Assembly: GCA_029210325.1 (NCBI GenBank)
Contig: JARGPU010000003.1
Coordinates: 62,001-126,000, forward strand
DNA: 64,000 nucleotides
DNA from: Alcanivoracaceae bacterium
GTDB lineage: Bacteria > Pseudomonadota > Gammaproteobacteria > Pseudomonadales > Alcanivoracaceae
Reading direction: 5' to 3'
The first letter of the stretch is position 1. Each line of letters begins with the position of its first letter. Both the position numbers and the translations under genes were made by a program. Under the pieces are notes generated by a model. It was given only the letters and a program-made list of their open reading frames with translations. It did no database searches and was not told the DNA's origin. Positions 56,943-64,000 of this stretch are shown here, in pieces.

Positions 56943-59396
56943 ATGAAGAATATCTTCCTGCCTATTGACGCTGTCTTGCCCGACCTGCTGATTGCGTTGA
57001 GCAAGCACCCTGCGGTGGTGCTGCAGGCTCCGCCCGGTGCCGGCAAAACCACTCGAGTCCCGCTGGCCCTGCTTGATCAGGAGTGGCTCGCCGGGCAGAA
57101 AGTGCTGATGCTGGAGCCACGGCGCATTGCCGCGCGCTCGGCTGCCCTGTTCATGGCAAAGCAGCTGGGCGAGGAGGTCGGCCAGATGGTTGGCTATCGC
57201 ACCCGACTGGATACTCGGGTGTCGGCCAGCACCCGTATCGAGGTGGTCACCGAGGGCATTCTGACCCGGATGATCCAGCGCGATGCAGCACTGTCCGGCT
57301 ACGGCGTAGTCATTTTTGACGAATTCCATGAACGCTCACTGCAGGCTGACCTTGGTTTAGCTCTGGCCTGCGAGGTGCAGCAGGCGTTGCGTGAGGACCT
57401 GCGCCTGTTGGTAATGTCGGCGACGCTGGATGGCAGTCGCATTGCTGGTTTGCTGGCTGGTGCTCCGGTGCTAGTTAGTGAGGGGCGTAGTTACCCGGTC
57501 ATCACTCGCTACAGTTCTCCAGAGCGTGCCCCGTGGCTGGATCACTTGCAGGCAGAGCTTGTTGCTGTAATGGGGCAGGCGGACAGCGGTTCGGTGTTGG
57601 TATTCCTGCCAGGTGCGGGCGAGATTCGCCGCTTGGCATCCATGCTTGAAGGCAGGCTGCCGGCGGACGTACGGCTGACTGCTCTTTATGGCGATCTCAG
57701 CGCGGCGCAGCAGGATGCGGCTATCAGTCCGGCACCGGACGGGCAGCGCAAGGTGGTGCTGGCCACCGCCATCGCCGAAACTTCGTTAACCATTGAAGGC
57801 ATCCGCACGGTGGTAGATGCCGGTTTCGATCGGCGTCCGGCATTTGATCCCGGCACCGGTATGAGTCGTTTGCAAACCGTGCGCGTGTCCGCTGCGTCTG
57901 CTTCCCAACGTACAGGTCGGGCTGGACGACTGGGACCTGGCCAATGTATTCGCCTGTGGCCGGAAAGCGAACGTCTGGCGCCCTTTGCCCGAGCAGAAAT
58001 AGTTGATGCGGATCTGGCTGATCTGGTTCTGGAGCTTGCTCAGTGGGGCTGTCGAAACCCCACTGACATGGTCTGGCTCGACCCGCCTCCCCAAGCGGCC
58101 TGGCAGCAGGCCTGTGAGCTGTTGCAACAGCTTGGCGCGCTGGACGAGCAGGGCGGTATTACTGCGCATGGCAGTGAGCTTTTGCGCCTGCCATTAACGC
58201 CACGATTGGCGCATATGGTGGCCGTCGGTCGTGCACGTGGCTGGGGTGCGTTGGCGGCAAAACTGGCGGTGATTCTGTCGGAGCGCGATATTCTGCGTGG
58301 AGAGGGTGCAGATATGGCTCTGCGGATACAGGCGCTGGACAGTGGTCAGGGTATAGACCGTGGCCGTTTGCAATTTCTGCGTCAGGCGCTGCGACGGTTG
58401 CATGCTGGTTCCGATGATCGCCCCTACGACGATGATGCGATCGGTCAGTTGCTGGCTCTGGCCTTTCCTGATCGACTCGGTAAGCGGCGCCCGGGCGGTC
58501 CGGCGCGGTTCCTGCTGCGGAATGGCCGCGGTGCGGTTTTGCCGGATCATGACTCTCTGGCCGGCGCGAGCTATGTAGTGGCGGCCAGTCTTGATGGTGC
58601 TGGTCGCGAAGCACGAATTTTTCTGGCTGCGTCTGTGTCAGCAGCCAGCATTGATAGTCTGTTTTCCGACCAAATTGTGGAATGCGATGAAGCGGGTTGG
58701 GACGATAGCAGCAGCGCGGTACGAGGTTGGCGGCGTCGCTGTCTCGGCGCACTGGTTTTAGAGGAGCGCAGCACAGCATTGAGCGATCCGACGCTGATCA
58801 GTGAGGGCATGCTGGCCGGTATCCGGCGCCTCGGTCTGGACTGCCTACCCTGGACTGAACAGCTGCAACAGTGGCGCGCGCGGGTTGCCACTATGGCGGC
58901 GTTGGAGCCGCAGCAATGGCCGACACTGACTGACGAATATCTGCTGGCAACATTGCGGCAATGGGCGCTGCCATGGCTCGCTGGTATCAGCCGGCGCGAT
59001 CAGTTGAAGCAGTTTCCACTGCAGCAGGCCCTGCAAGGCATGCTCGAGCGTAAACAAAACGATTCTCTTGATGAGTTATTGCCGACCCATATCAGTGTTC
59101 CAACCGGCAGTCGCATTGCCATTGATTATGGTGCCGAAGGGGGCCCGGTGTTGGCGGTAAAGCTTCAGGAGCTATTTGGTCTGACTGATACGCCTCGTCT
59201 TGCCGGCGGGCGTGTAGTGCTGACTATTCATCTATTATCGCCAGCCCGCCGACCGGTGGGTGTTACCGCCGATCTCGCCAGTTTCTGGCTGCAGGGATAT
59301 CCTCAGGTACGCAAAGAGCTGCGTGGCCGTTATCCCAAACACCCTTGGCCCGAGGACCCGTTGAGTGCTGCTCCGCAACGCGGCGTCAAACGCTAA
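56943..59396 (+). CDS. hrpB: ATP-dependent helicase HrpB
   Basis: This is a DEAH-type RNA helicase family member of about 817 residues. It shows Walker A LQAPPGAGKTTRVPLAL, Walker B variant FDEFHERSLQADLGLAL, SAT motif VMSATLDG, and motif VI QRTGRAGRLGPG. It is followed by the HrpB-specific C-terminal domains (RLGKRRPGGPARFLLRNGRG, SPARRPVGVTADLASFW). The frame opens at 56895 inside the upstream terminator, so the ATG at 56943 is taken. Its cellular role in bacteria is poorly known. The repeat element copy B begins 12 bases after its stop. Confidence 0.92.
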   Translation: MKNIFLPIDAVLPDLLIALSKHPAVVLQAPPGAGKTTRVPLALLDQEWLAGQKVLMLEPRRIAARSAALFMAKQLGEEVGQMVGYRTRLDTRVSASTRIEVVTEGILTRMIQRDAALSGYGVVIFDEFHERSLQADLGLALACEVQQALREDLRLLVMSATLDGSRIAGLLAGAPVLVSEGRSYPVITRYSSPERAPWLDHLQAELVAVMGQADSGSVLVFLPGAGEIRRLASMLEGRLPADVRLTALYGDLSAAQQDAAISPAPDGQRKVVLATAIAETSLTIEGIRTVVDAGFDRRPAFDPGTGMSRLQTVRVSAASASQRTGRAGRLGPGQCIRLWPESERLAPFARAEIVDADLADLVLELAQWGCRNPTDMVWLDPPPQAAWQQACELLQQLGALDEQGGITAHGSELLRLPLTPRLAHMVAVGRARGWGALAAKLAVILSERDILRGEGADMALRIQALDSGQGIDRGRLQFLRQALRRLHAGSDDRPYDDDAIGQLLALAFPDRLGKRRPGGPARFLLRNGRGAVLPDHDSLAGASYVVAASLDGAGREARIFLAASVSAASIDSLFSDQIVECDEAGWDDSSSAVRGWRRRCLGALVLEERSTALSDPTLISEGMLAGIRRLGLDCLPWTEQLQQWRARVATMAALEPQQWPTLTDEYLLATLRQWALPWLAGISRRDQLKQFPLQQALQGMLERKQNDSLDELLPTHISVPTGSRIAIDYGAEGGPVLAVKLQELFGLTDTPRLAGGRVVLTIHLLSPARRPVGVTADLASFWLQGYPQVRKELRGRYPKHPWPEDPLSAAPQRGVKR

Positions 59397-59408
59397 ACCC
59401 TACCACCT

Positions 59409-59545
59409 TCACCACCGTGCCCGGGCGCAACCGCCGCCATAATCCTCCGGGGTGACCGCTACGCTGAGTCACCCTCCGGATTATGGTGGCGTTCACGCCT
59501 AAGGTAGGCATCGAGCCAACGAAGGGCAGGGGTGAAGCAAAAGCT
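59409..59545. repeat. Dispersed REP-like palindromic repeat, copy B
   Basis: Near-identical partner of 33673-33811 with about eight differences. Both have the same CCATAATCC/GGATTATGG palindrome and GCGTTCACGCC end. It lies between hrpB and the thioesterase gene, and the second (MITE-like) element found after copy A is absent here. Confidence 0.85.
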
Positions 59546-59603
59546 GTGATCTACTCTGCTATTATTCACCCCCGCAAAAAAGAACCCTCGCATCGGAGTT
59601 GTT

Positions 59604-60389
59604 ATGTCCCTGAATCATATTATCGCCTCCCTTAATAGTGACGGTCATGTTGACGTCCCCGGCGGCTGGACCCAGGGTAGGGCATTGTTTGGGGGCTTGC
59701 TGGCTGCGTTGATGTGTCGTGCCCTGGAGCAAAAGGTCGGGCAGAACTTACCGCTGCGTTCAGCGACGATCAATTTTATTGCGCCGGCTAGCAATGGCCC
59801 GCTGCTGTGTCAGGCTGAAATCTTCCGTCAGGGAAAGTCTGTTACCCAGGGAGAGTGCAGGGCGATTCAGAATGGCAAGGTGGTGGCCGTGCTACTGGCC
59901 AGCTTCGGCGTCGCGCGGGAATCGGTTATCAATATCAATGAATGTTCGGCACCCGTATTTAGCACCCCGGAGGAGTCGATCAAGCTGCCCTTTATCGAAG
60001 GTGTTACCCCGGAATTTATTCAGTATTACGATTTTCGCTGGGCCCATGGCGGCTTGCCTTACAGTCGCTCGGCAAAAGCGGATATCGGCGGCTGGGTGCG
60101 TGAGCTTGGCGCCCGTGACAGGGTGGATTATACGGATCTGCTGGCCTTGGTGGACTCCTGGCCACCTGCCGTGCTGCCTATGCTGAGCACACCGGCACCA
60201 GCCAGCTCGATGACCTGGACCGTCGAATTTATGCCTAAAGCGGTCAGTGGCAGTGGTCAGCAATGGTGGCAGTATCTGGCAGAGACCGAATTCGCCGCCG
60301 AAGGTTACGTACACAGCCGGGCAAGGCTGTGGGATGAAAGCGGCAAGCTGGTGGCGATCAGTCGACAAACAGTCACCGTGTTCGCCTGA
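59604..60389 (+). CDS. Acyl-CoA thioesterase-like protein (double hot-dog, TesB-related)
   Basis: This 261-residue protein has two hot-dog halves: an N-terminal part with WTQGRALFGGLLAALMCRAL and SATINFIAPASNG, and a C-terminal part with MTWTVEFM and YVHSRARLWDESGKLVAISRQT. It is of the TesB/thioesterase superfamily that hydrolyses acyl-CoA to fatty acid and CoA. CGGAG precedes the ATG. It is 11 bases ahead of the acyltransferase gene, with acyl-CoA-binding protein next, so it probably takes part in handling the acyl-CoA pool. Confidence 0.82.
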   Translation: MSLNHIIASLNSDGHVDVPGGWTQGRALFGGLLAALMCRALEQKVGQNLPLRSATINFIAPASNGPLLCQAEIFRQGKSVTQGECRAIQNGKVVAVLLASFGVARESVININECSAPVFSTPEESIKLPFIEGVTPEFIQYYDFRWAHGGLPYSRSAKADIGGWVRELGARDRVDYTDLLALVDSWPPAVLPMLSTPAPASSMTWTVEFMPKAVSGSGQQWWQYLAETEFAAEGYVHSRARLWDESGKLVAISRQTVTVFA

Positions 60390-60400
60390 TTGGAGGTTTC

Positions 60401-61015
60401 ATGACAGCCTGGTCACCCCTGATCCCGGTGGGAGAAAGTCCGCCACGTCGGCGCGGTGGCTTTTTGTCATGGCTTGCGGTCTGGATCTTTCGCCTGTCCC
60501 GCTGGCGTATCGCGGGTGAGCTACCGGACATTCCCAAGGCGGTGGTGATCGTTGCGCCGCACACCTCCAATTGGGATGGTGTATTTGGCTTATCGGCAAT
60601 CATGGCGCTGAAGTTGCGGGTCAATGCGTTGGGTAAGGACACCCTGTTTGTTGGTCCGCTGGGCTGGTTGCTGCGCAATATCGGCGTCATCCCGCTGGAC
60701 CGCAACTCGCCGCAGGGCATGGTTAAACAGATCAGTGAACGCTTTCGCCGGGAGCAAAAAATGTTCCTCGCCATTGCTCCTGAGGGTACCCGCCACGCCG
60801 CCGAGTGCTGGAAGACAGGTTTCTACCTGATCGCTCAGGAAGCCGGTGTGCCGATCCTGCTTGTGGCGTTTGATTTTGCCCGTCGCGAAGTGCGTATATT
60901 AGGTACTTTGCTGCCGAGCGGTGACCAGCAAGCGGATCTGGAGAAAATCTACACGTGCTATCGGGGGATTCAGGCCAAGCACCCCGACAAGCTGTCCCAT
61001 CCTATTCGCGGCTGA
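60401..61015 (+). CDS. 1-acyl-sn-glycerol-3-phosphate acyltransferase-like protein (PlsC family)
   Basis: This 204-residue protein is an LPLAT with the HX4D motif in VIVAPHTSNWDGVFG, then IGVIPLDRNSPQGMV and LAIAPEGTRH (the E-G-T-R block). A short N-terminal helix (LSWLAVWIFRLSRW) places it at the membrane. It is short for PlsC but normal for this subfamily. The ATG has TTGGAGG upstream. It lies between thioesterase and acyl-CoA-binding protein. Confidence 0.83.
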   Translation: MTAWSPLIPVGESPPRRRGGFLSWLAVWIFRLSRWRIAGELPDIPKAVVIVAPHTSNWDGVFGLSAIMALKLRVNALGKDTLFVGPLGWLLRNIGVIPLDRNSPQGMVKQISERFRREQKMFLAIAPEGTRHAAECWKTGFYLIAQEAGVPILLVAFDFARREVRILGTLLPSGDQQADLEKIYTCYRGIQAKHPDKLSHPIRG

Positions 61016-61100
61016 AGCCGCTGCGGCGGGTGTTTACCGCTAAGCTGTTTCAGGCCAAGATTGCCCATTAGCCAATCGGGCCACCCCTAAGGAGCAAGCG

Positions 61101-61361
61101 ATGACTGAGCAATCATTTGACCAGGCGCAGAAAGACGTTAAAACCCTGACCAGCAAGCCGAGCAATGATGACTTGTTGTTTCTTTACTCACACTTCAAGC
61201 AAGGCAGTGCAGGGGATGTGTCGGGTAAGCGCCCTGGCATGCTGGATATGGTTGGTCGGGCCAAGTACGACGGTTGGGCCAAGCTCAAGGGCATGAGCAA
61301 GGATCAGGCGCAGCAGAAGTATATTGATAAGGTGCAGGCGCTACTTAAGTCCCACAAGTAG
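61101..61361 (+). CDS. Acyl-CoA-binding protein
   Basis: This 86-residue four-helix ACBP has the conserved residues for binding acyl-CoA: FDQAQKDVKTL, LLFLYSHFKQGSAGD, MVGRAKYDGWAKLKGMSK and YIDKVQALL. ACBPs are common in eukaryotes and scattered in bacteria; they buffer and carry long-chain acyl-CoA. The start is preceded by AAGGAG. Its neighbours are the acyltransferase and thioesterase genes. Confidence 0.93.
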   Translation: MTEQSFDQAQKDVKTLTSKPSNDDLLFLYSHFKQGSAGDVSGKRPGMLDMVGRAKYDGWAKLKGMSKDQAQQKYIDKVQALLKSHK

Positions 61362-61379
61362 TCCCATACTGGCCTTCAG

Positions 61380-61397
61380 GGGCGGCTTTCGCCGCCC
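61380..61397 (+). terminator. GC-rich hairpin after the acyl-CoA-binding protein gene
   Basis: GGGCGGC, loop TTTC, GCCGCCC. Only a short T-run occurs, some 20 bases further on, so termination is probable but not certain. Confidence 0.55.
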
Positions 61398-61589
61398 TAG
61401 CCACCCGCCCCGGACACCTTTTTTGAACCCCATAACTGCCTGAAATCTAACAAAATCCACCATGTAGGACTTTTGTAATCATGCGTCCACTGAGCATTGC
61501 CCAGAGTCGGTGAGCGGGTGTAGCCTGTAGGGAATAAGCCAAGAATCCGTCTGTTTGGCAGAATTTGCCACTTGGCGTACATAACAAGA

Positions 61590-62774
61590 ATGAGGCTGTC
61601 TGTGGATTTTTCTCTTCTTTTCAAAAGGTTGCCGGTTTTGCTGGCCGTAGCGGTGGTGTCCTCACCGGCGTACGCCATGGTAGCCATGGAAGAAGAAGAG
61701 ATGTCAGATGTGTCTGGTGCGGGTATCGCTATCGCACTCGATGATTTCAGCTTTTCAATGGCGCCAACCAGTTATATTGAGCTAACAGGCACGGCAACGG
61801 CCTTGCCCCAGTGGCGTCGCGGTGATGCGCGTTACTACGGGCTAACCCTGAGTGGCGGTCAGACCGGCGCTGCCACTGGTCTCACCTTCGCAAGGACTAG
61901 CGCCTGCAATCAGAACGTGACTATTAGCTGTCCGATCGGAGCGCTGGGAAGCAAGAACTTTGCGCCGGTTTATGACCCCTATGTTCTTCGTGCCTTTGAG
62001 TATGATGGCTACAATTTCCAGGGAACCTTTCTGACCGGTGCCAACCGTCCCACGGTGCTTGAGCTGATTGCCCCCAGTAATATGGATAACTGGCGCTGGT
62101 CTTTCTGGGGTGAAATTGAAGTGGACCGGGGGGGCGCCAATCAGGCTCTGCTGCAAAGCCAAACGATTATTAATGGTCGCAATGCTACAGTGGATGGCAA
62201 GCCCACCATTCTGCGAATTTTCCGCACCCAGGACACACCCGCTGCATCAACGCTCGGCATCGCCTACCAAAGTGCTCTTTCTGGCGACTTCCGCTTTTCC
62301 GTCGCGCAAACGGGGGCTAGCCCGGATACCCGTGGAATGGTGCCATTTTTTAACCAGAATGAGGGTATTCGATTCGGCAATGTTGATGCATTTTTACCTA
62401 TCGGCAGGTTGCACTCTCAGGCAATTACTTTAGATACCGCTGGGGCGTCAGGAAACTTTGAAGTTAGGTTGACGCCAATCCCGAATATAGCGGCGGTGTA
62501 TAACGATATATATTGTGGTGCCGCTACCTGCGCCACCACTACGGTGACGGGCCTTGATACCCTCAACTCCCTGCAAGCCATCACTAGTCCTAATGCGCAA
62601 ACCAGAGGTTATATCCGCTGGGGTGACTTTAGTAATCCAGCCAACTATACCGCGGCGAACAATGGCATCCGCTTTGTGACTCCAGGCGGCGTGTCTACCC
62701 ACATCGGGGTCGCACGACTAGAAGGCGTTCTTATTCAAAGCCTGACGCTTACAACACAGGGAGCGGGACCATGA
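61590..62774 (+). CDS. Exported DUF6160-like surface protein 1
   Basis: This 394-residue protein has a signal peptide (residues 1-29, AYA|MV). The mature N-terminus reads MVAMEEEEMSDVSGAGIAIALDDF, a degenerate form of the motif shared with the two following proteins (M.P..DEEM...GQDG). The rest is beta-rich and low in Lys, with Cys pairs (CNQNVTISC, CGAATCATT), fitting a secreted or outer-membrane beta-solenoid-like or fibre protein. The start at 61590 is the first ATG; an upstream TTG (61572) is weaker. It overlaps the next gene by ATGA, so the three genes form an operon. Confidence 0.7.
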   Translation: MRLSVDFSLLFKRLPVLLAVAVVSSPAYAMVAMEEEEMSDVSGAGIAIALDDFSFSMAPTSYIELTGTATALPQWRRGDARYYGLTLSGGQTGAATGLTFARTSACNQNVTISCPIGALGSKNFAPVYDPYVLRAFEYDGYNFQGTFLTGANRPTVLELIAPSNMDNWRWSFWGEIEVDRGGANQALLQSQTIINGRNATVDGKPTILRIFRTQDTPAASTLGIAYQSALSGDFRFSVAQTGASPDTRGMVPFFNQNEGIRFGNVDAFLPIGRLHSQAITLDTAGASGNFEVRLTPIPNIAAVYNDIYCGAATCATTTVTGLDTLNSLQAITSPNAQTRGYIRWGDFSNPANYTAANNGIRFVTPGGVSTHIGVARLEGVLIQSLTLTTQGAGP

Positions 62775-63490
62775 GTTATCAACGCTCCTGTCAGCAGATT
62801 CTTCTATCTTTGCCTTTGCTGGGCAGCGCTTTGTTTTTCACATCTGCCCATGCCATGCAGCCGATGGCTGATGAAGAGATGTCTAATGCGGTCGCTCAGG
62901 ATGGGGTGTCACTTCGTCTTGAATTGCTGATTAATGCCAAAGCGGATGGCTCTCCCATGGATGGCACGGGTGATGAACAGATAGATTGTGCCGACCCGTC
63001 TGATCCCTGTCGCTTTGCCATGCAATTCGCCGGCCGCGATAACAAGTGGCTGGTGTTCAAAGGTTATTCCGGCATTCTGCGGATTAATGATATTCGACTG
63101 GACGCCCAAGCGGAACTTGGTGCTGTCGGGTCGAATCCGGCCTATTTCAATGTTTCCAAGTTTCAGGGCATTGGTGGCGGTTGCCTATTGCCAGGTGGTT
63201 GCACCGTGGCCAATTTGAATGTGTCGCCTGCTTTGCGGGTTTCCTATCCTGATACCACCCCGGGCTTTGTCACCGGCGCGAACCCGGCGGCCCAGGTTAG
63301 CTCTGGCTTCACCAGTCTTGAAATCGGCATTGCGCTGGACGGTATTGCGGTGGAGTTTGGCAACGAATCAGTGGGCCCGCTTGCGAACGCCAACAATCCG
63401 TTTTTGGGTTTGAATGTGGGTGACGTGGCGTCAGCCACTGCGCCTGCCAAGATTGCCATTGGTGGCAATGCTTTGATATTCGGGTTCTGA
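62771..63490 (+). CDS. Exported DUF6160-like surface protein 2
   Basis: This 239-residue protein has a signal peptide ending SAHA and a mature N-terminus of MQPMADEEMSNAVAQDGVSLRLELL, the DUF6160-type entry motif. A paired-Cys segment follows (QIDCADPSDPCRF), then beta-rich domains with GGGCLLPGGCTV and the end segment IAIGGNALIFGF. It has start-stop coupling with the genes on both sides (ATGA upstream, two bases downstream). Probable roles are as a surface layer, adhesin or pilus-associated protein. The assignment of DUF6160 rests on the motif only. Confidence 0.72.
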   Translation: MSYQRSCQQILLSLPLLGSALFFTSAHAMQPMADEEMSNAVAQDGVSLRLELLINAKADGSPMDGTGDEQIDCADPSDPCRFAMQFAGRDNKWLVFKGYSGILRINDIRLDAQAELGAVGSNPAYFNVSKFQGIGGGCLLPGGCTVANLNVSPALRVSYPDTTPGFVTGANPAAQVSSGFTSLEIGIALDGIAVEFGNESVGPLANANNPFLGLNVGDVASATAPAKIAIGGNALIFGF

Positions 63491-63492
63491 AG

Positions 63493-64000
63493 ATGCCTAG
63501 TCGTGTACGCAGCACAGGATGCTTGAGGATGGCGTTAGAGCGTCGAAGCGGTCTTTGCTATTCATTCGGAACGTTGCTGCTGGTTGCGTCAGCGGCGGCG
63601 CCGGCCATGTCGCCGCTGGAAGATGAGGAGATGGCGGCATTTACCGGTCAGGATGGCATTTCAATCAATATTGATGCTGGCTCTCAGATTTCTGCAGAGG
63701 AAATTGAGTGGCGTATGGATGATGCAACGCCACAGTCCGCAGCGTTGCTGATTCAGGACTTGCAGGCATCATTGCAGAGCGGCCCTGGCTTTACCGGAGC
63801 AGGCTTTGAAGTTGATGTAGGTGGTGACGGCGCCGATGGTTATCTGGTTGTGCGCGGCAGTTGGTCTGGCCTGCAAGCAAGAATTGGTGCCTTGGGGCAC
63901 AGTTTTTACCGCGATAATGCACCCTTGGTGCTTGGTGAACCTGATCGTACGGTAGATCGATCTGTCGGTATCTTCGGCATTGAATCAACGGGCTCCCTGA
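63493..64000 (+). CDS. Exported DUF6160-like surface protein 3 (partial, cut by right edge)
   Basis: The frame is open from the ATG at 63493 to the window end (169 codons visible). The signal peptide includes FGTLLLVASAAAPAMS. The mature start MSPLEDEEMAAFTGQDGISINI carries the clearest version of the motif M.PL.DEEM...TGQDG. It is two bases after the preceding stop and clearly the third gene of the operon. The end and total size are unknown. Confidence 0.75.
   Translation, partial: MPSRVRSTGCLRMALERRSGLCYSFGTLLLVASAAAPAMSPLEDEEMAAFTGQDGISINIDAGSQISAEEIEWRMDDATPQSAALLIQDLQASLQSGPGFTGAGFEVDVGGDGADGYLVVRGSWSGLQARIGALGHSFYRDNAPLVLGEPDRTVDRSVGIFGIESTGSL

Overview
The window comes from a moderately GC-rich gammaproteobacterium. 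The evidence is the smc-zipA-ligA block, lpxH next to two cyclophilins and glnS, acnB, mnmC, hrpB, miaE, trhO and a yheU-type gene. The lifestyle looks lipid- and hydrocarbon-oriented: three long AraC-type regulators, two secreted or soluble carboxylester hydrolases, a GMC/cholesterol-oxidase-like enzyme, and a thioesterase, PlsC-type acyltransferase and acyl-CoA-binding protein side by side. An Alcanivorax-like or related marine bacterium would fit, but the genus is inferred from gene content only.

Layout. 1-6.2 kb: a secreted lipase cut by the left edge, an AraC regulator, polyphosphate kinase 2, a multi-spanning membrane protein and a second AraC regulator. 6.2-9.2 kb: a decayed HigA-type antitoxin and acnB. 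9.4-14.9 kb: a large secreted Rhs/YD-repeat protein with an unusual coiled-coil insertion and a cysteine-rich variable tip, followed by two small AT-rich orphan genes. 14.9-25.4 kb: an LpxL-type acyltransferase, miaE, a three-domain enzyme (Asp/Asn-hydroxylase-like, sulfotransferase, TIGR03032), two tandem secreted beta-helix proteins with identical 3' ends, and a second 2OG-Fe(II) oxygenase. 25.4-31 kb: lpxH, two cyclophilins, glnS, a geranylgeranyl-reductase-like flavoprotein and rluF.

31-43 kb: a third AraC regulator divergent from a type-B carboxylesterase, palindromic intergenic repeats, a BolA-like protein, trhO, a ketopantoate-reductase-like protein, a ribbon-helix-helix protein with iteron-like repeats in front of a GMC oxidoreductase, and several envelope proteins including cysZ. 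43-51 kb: smc, zipA, ligA, a transglycosylase-like lipoprotein, an orphan gene and a yheU-type gene in a tightly packed row. 51-59.4 kb: lipoprotein-mnmC-MAPEG on the minus strand, a hybrid sensor kinase, a small secreted protein and hrpB. 59.4-64 kb: a second copy of the palindromic repeat, the acyl-CoA cluster, and three tandem secreted proteins sharing an N-terminal acidic 'DEEM..GQDG'-type motif (DUF6160-like), the last cut by the right edge.

The stretches most worth study are: (i) 16.6-25.4 kb, where a hydroxylase-sulfotransferase-propeller fusion sits divergently next to duplicated Asn-rich beta-helix surface proteins and close to a second dioxygenase; (ii) the Rhs protein with its orphan tail genes; (iii) the three-gene surface-protein operon at the right end; and (iv) the RHH gene and its repeat array. 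No tRNA, rRNA, CRISPR array, insertion sequence or prophage was recognised.
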